A stretch of DNA of 45,441 nt, from NCBI GenBank assembly GCA_037447655.1, contig JBBHKE010001520.1, positions 41,228 through 86,668 on the forward strand, given 5' to 3'. Under the pieces are notes generated by a model. The model ran no database searches, was not told the DNA's origin, and saw only the letters and a program-made list of their open reading frames with translations. Origin of the DNA: Zygnema cylindricum (Eukaryota > Streptophyta > Zygnematophyceae > Zygnematales > Zygnemataceae). How positions within the stretch are numbered: the first letter of the stretch is position 1; every line of letters begins with the position of its first letter. Below, piece after piece: positions 44,329 to 45,441 of the stretch. A program made the position numbers and the translations under genes.

Positions 44329-45200
44329 CTGTATTGGAAAAAAAAAAGGAACAGATAGGGTTAGTGAAAGAAAGCCCACATAGTCATGAGCTGGTTTTAA
44401 TGTTTGCTGTCAAGAAATGAACCGAAAGGTATCATAAAAGTCATTCCAATAAATGAAACTAGGACACAAGAAATGTTGCACTCGTCAAAAAAAATCAACA
44501 CACATTCAAATCAACGGGCAAGAATATTCAATCTTTAAATGTCGTTTTCTTGACAAGCAAAATGGCTTATGTTCATGGGAAGAAAGACATATGTCAATCA
44601 TTAAGCATGTACTACAACTCCCATCTATTCGAGTTTGTGAATTATTAGCATTAACACTTCATTAAAATTAACAACACTAAATTATGGTTCTCGCAATGTG
44701 GCTTATTATGGGCCACTGAACTAAATAATGTCATTTACACTAACTTGTGTTTTGGGTCAAAAAACATTCACTTGAATTAGAGTAAAACCATTGCCAGGCT
44801 CTTAGATAGTAAGCTAAGTTCTCATGTTTGTTTATGCCCAGAAAAAGGGCCTCTCTTTACTTGAAGTTTTCCATAAAACATAAGACACGTAAAAAATTCT
44901 TACTTAATCAGACAGAATTGAACTAATAATGCTTTCATAAAATATATGATACATAAATAAACTACTACTCAATCAGATCGGATTGAGTTAATCCTGGGTA
45001 CCAAATCACAACCAAAACATTTATTCATCACACATCTTACTAAATATCAGCTTGATATGTTATTATTACTTGTGAATTGTTGATATTACTGTAATTATTG
45101 TAGTTATTGTTCGTACAAATTGTAATTATTATTCTTAATTCATGTCATTATTATTATTAATATTGTTATTAATTGTTGATATGTAATTGATCTGAGAGAC
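44329..45200. other. AT-rich stretch upstream of the visible fibrillin exons
   Basis: Probably intron of the fibrillin gene. TTATTATTA-type runs lie at 45060-45175. I looked for the missing N-terminal fibrillin block on the minus strand and did not find it. Confidence 0.45.
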
Positions 45201-45227
45201 CAAGAAATGGTAAAAAGGACACCAATG

Positions 45228-45441
45228 AATACAAATGCTCCAAAAACAGACAAGGAGAAGAGTAGTGGTGAAGGACAGAGAGAGAGAGAGGGAAAAAAAA
45301 CACAGTCAGGGAGAGTGGAAGAGAGGGAAGAAAGTGCAGTAGAAAAAGGGAGTGGTGGCGAAGGACAGGTAGGGAGAGTGGCAAAGAGAGTGGTTGCTGA
45401 AAAGGGCTCTGTGTAGAAGAGAAGAGGGGAAGGGGGAGGGG
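45228..45441. repeat. purine-rich low-complexity tract
   Basis: GAGAGAGAGGGAAAAAAAA and GGGAGAGTGG-type iterations continue to the window end. Open frames on both strands are Ser/Leu or Glu/Arg-rich shadows. Confidence 0.8.

Noticed and set aside
42725-44420. Plus-strand open frames at 42725-42967, 43261-43515 and 44223-44420
   Set aside because: They lie in introns of, or antisense to, the minus-strand fibrillin exons, which have splice sites, phase agreement and family motifs.

Overview
The window looks like nuclear DNA of a land plant. Two plant-specific protein-coding genes are present, one near each end, both on the minus strand and both running off the window. At the left (about 1.34-2.1 kb) is the N-terminal exon of an auxin response factor (ARF). 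At the right (42.46-44.33 kb) are four exons forming the 3' half of a plastid-lipid-associated protein (PAP/fibrillin). The fibrillin exons are not visible as open reading frames and were recovered by reading splice sites and phases on the minus strand. I cannot name the species. No bacterial-type operon, CRISPR array, rRNA or confident tRNA gene was seen.

Layout. 1-2.1 kb: simple and minisatellite repeats around the ARF exon. 2.1-4.2 kb: a very long GA (homopurine) tract lying upstream of the ARF. 4.2-39.7 kb: a transposon graveyard built from a few families of short non-autonomous DNA elements, often one inside another. (i) Elements with CACCG...CGGTG ends and TA target duplications, in subfamilies of about 200, 215 and 540 bp. 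(ii) Elements of about 780 or 945 bp with GGG...CCC ends and TTA/TAA duplications (PIF/Harbinger-like). (iii) Elements with CATAGTTCAAAAGTAGG ends and 8-bp duplications (hAT-like). (iv) One hAT-like element with TAGTGTTGGGTATCG ends. At 29.56-35.45 kb a complete but inactivated Ty1/copia retrotransposon (two LTRs of about 1.06 kb, 5-bp duplication TTCAT) sits inside one of the TA elements. 39.7-41.6 kb: an unrecognised block open in several minus-strand frames. 41.59-42.03 kb: a 7-bp satellite. 42.4-45.4 kb: the fibrillin gene and AT-rich sequence.

The nesting gives a partial order of events: host sequence, then older GGG/TTA elements, then TA elements inserted in them, then newer GGG/TTA elements, hAT MITEs and the copia element inserted in those. 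The hexamer GTACGG/CCGTAC recurs strikingly from about 2 to 39 kb and I did not see it right of 39.8 kb. No autonomous transposase gene was found, so all the DNA elements here depend on enzymes made elsewhere.
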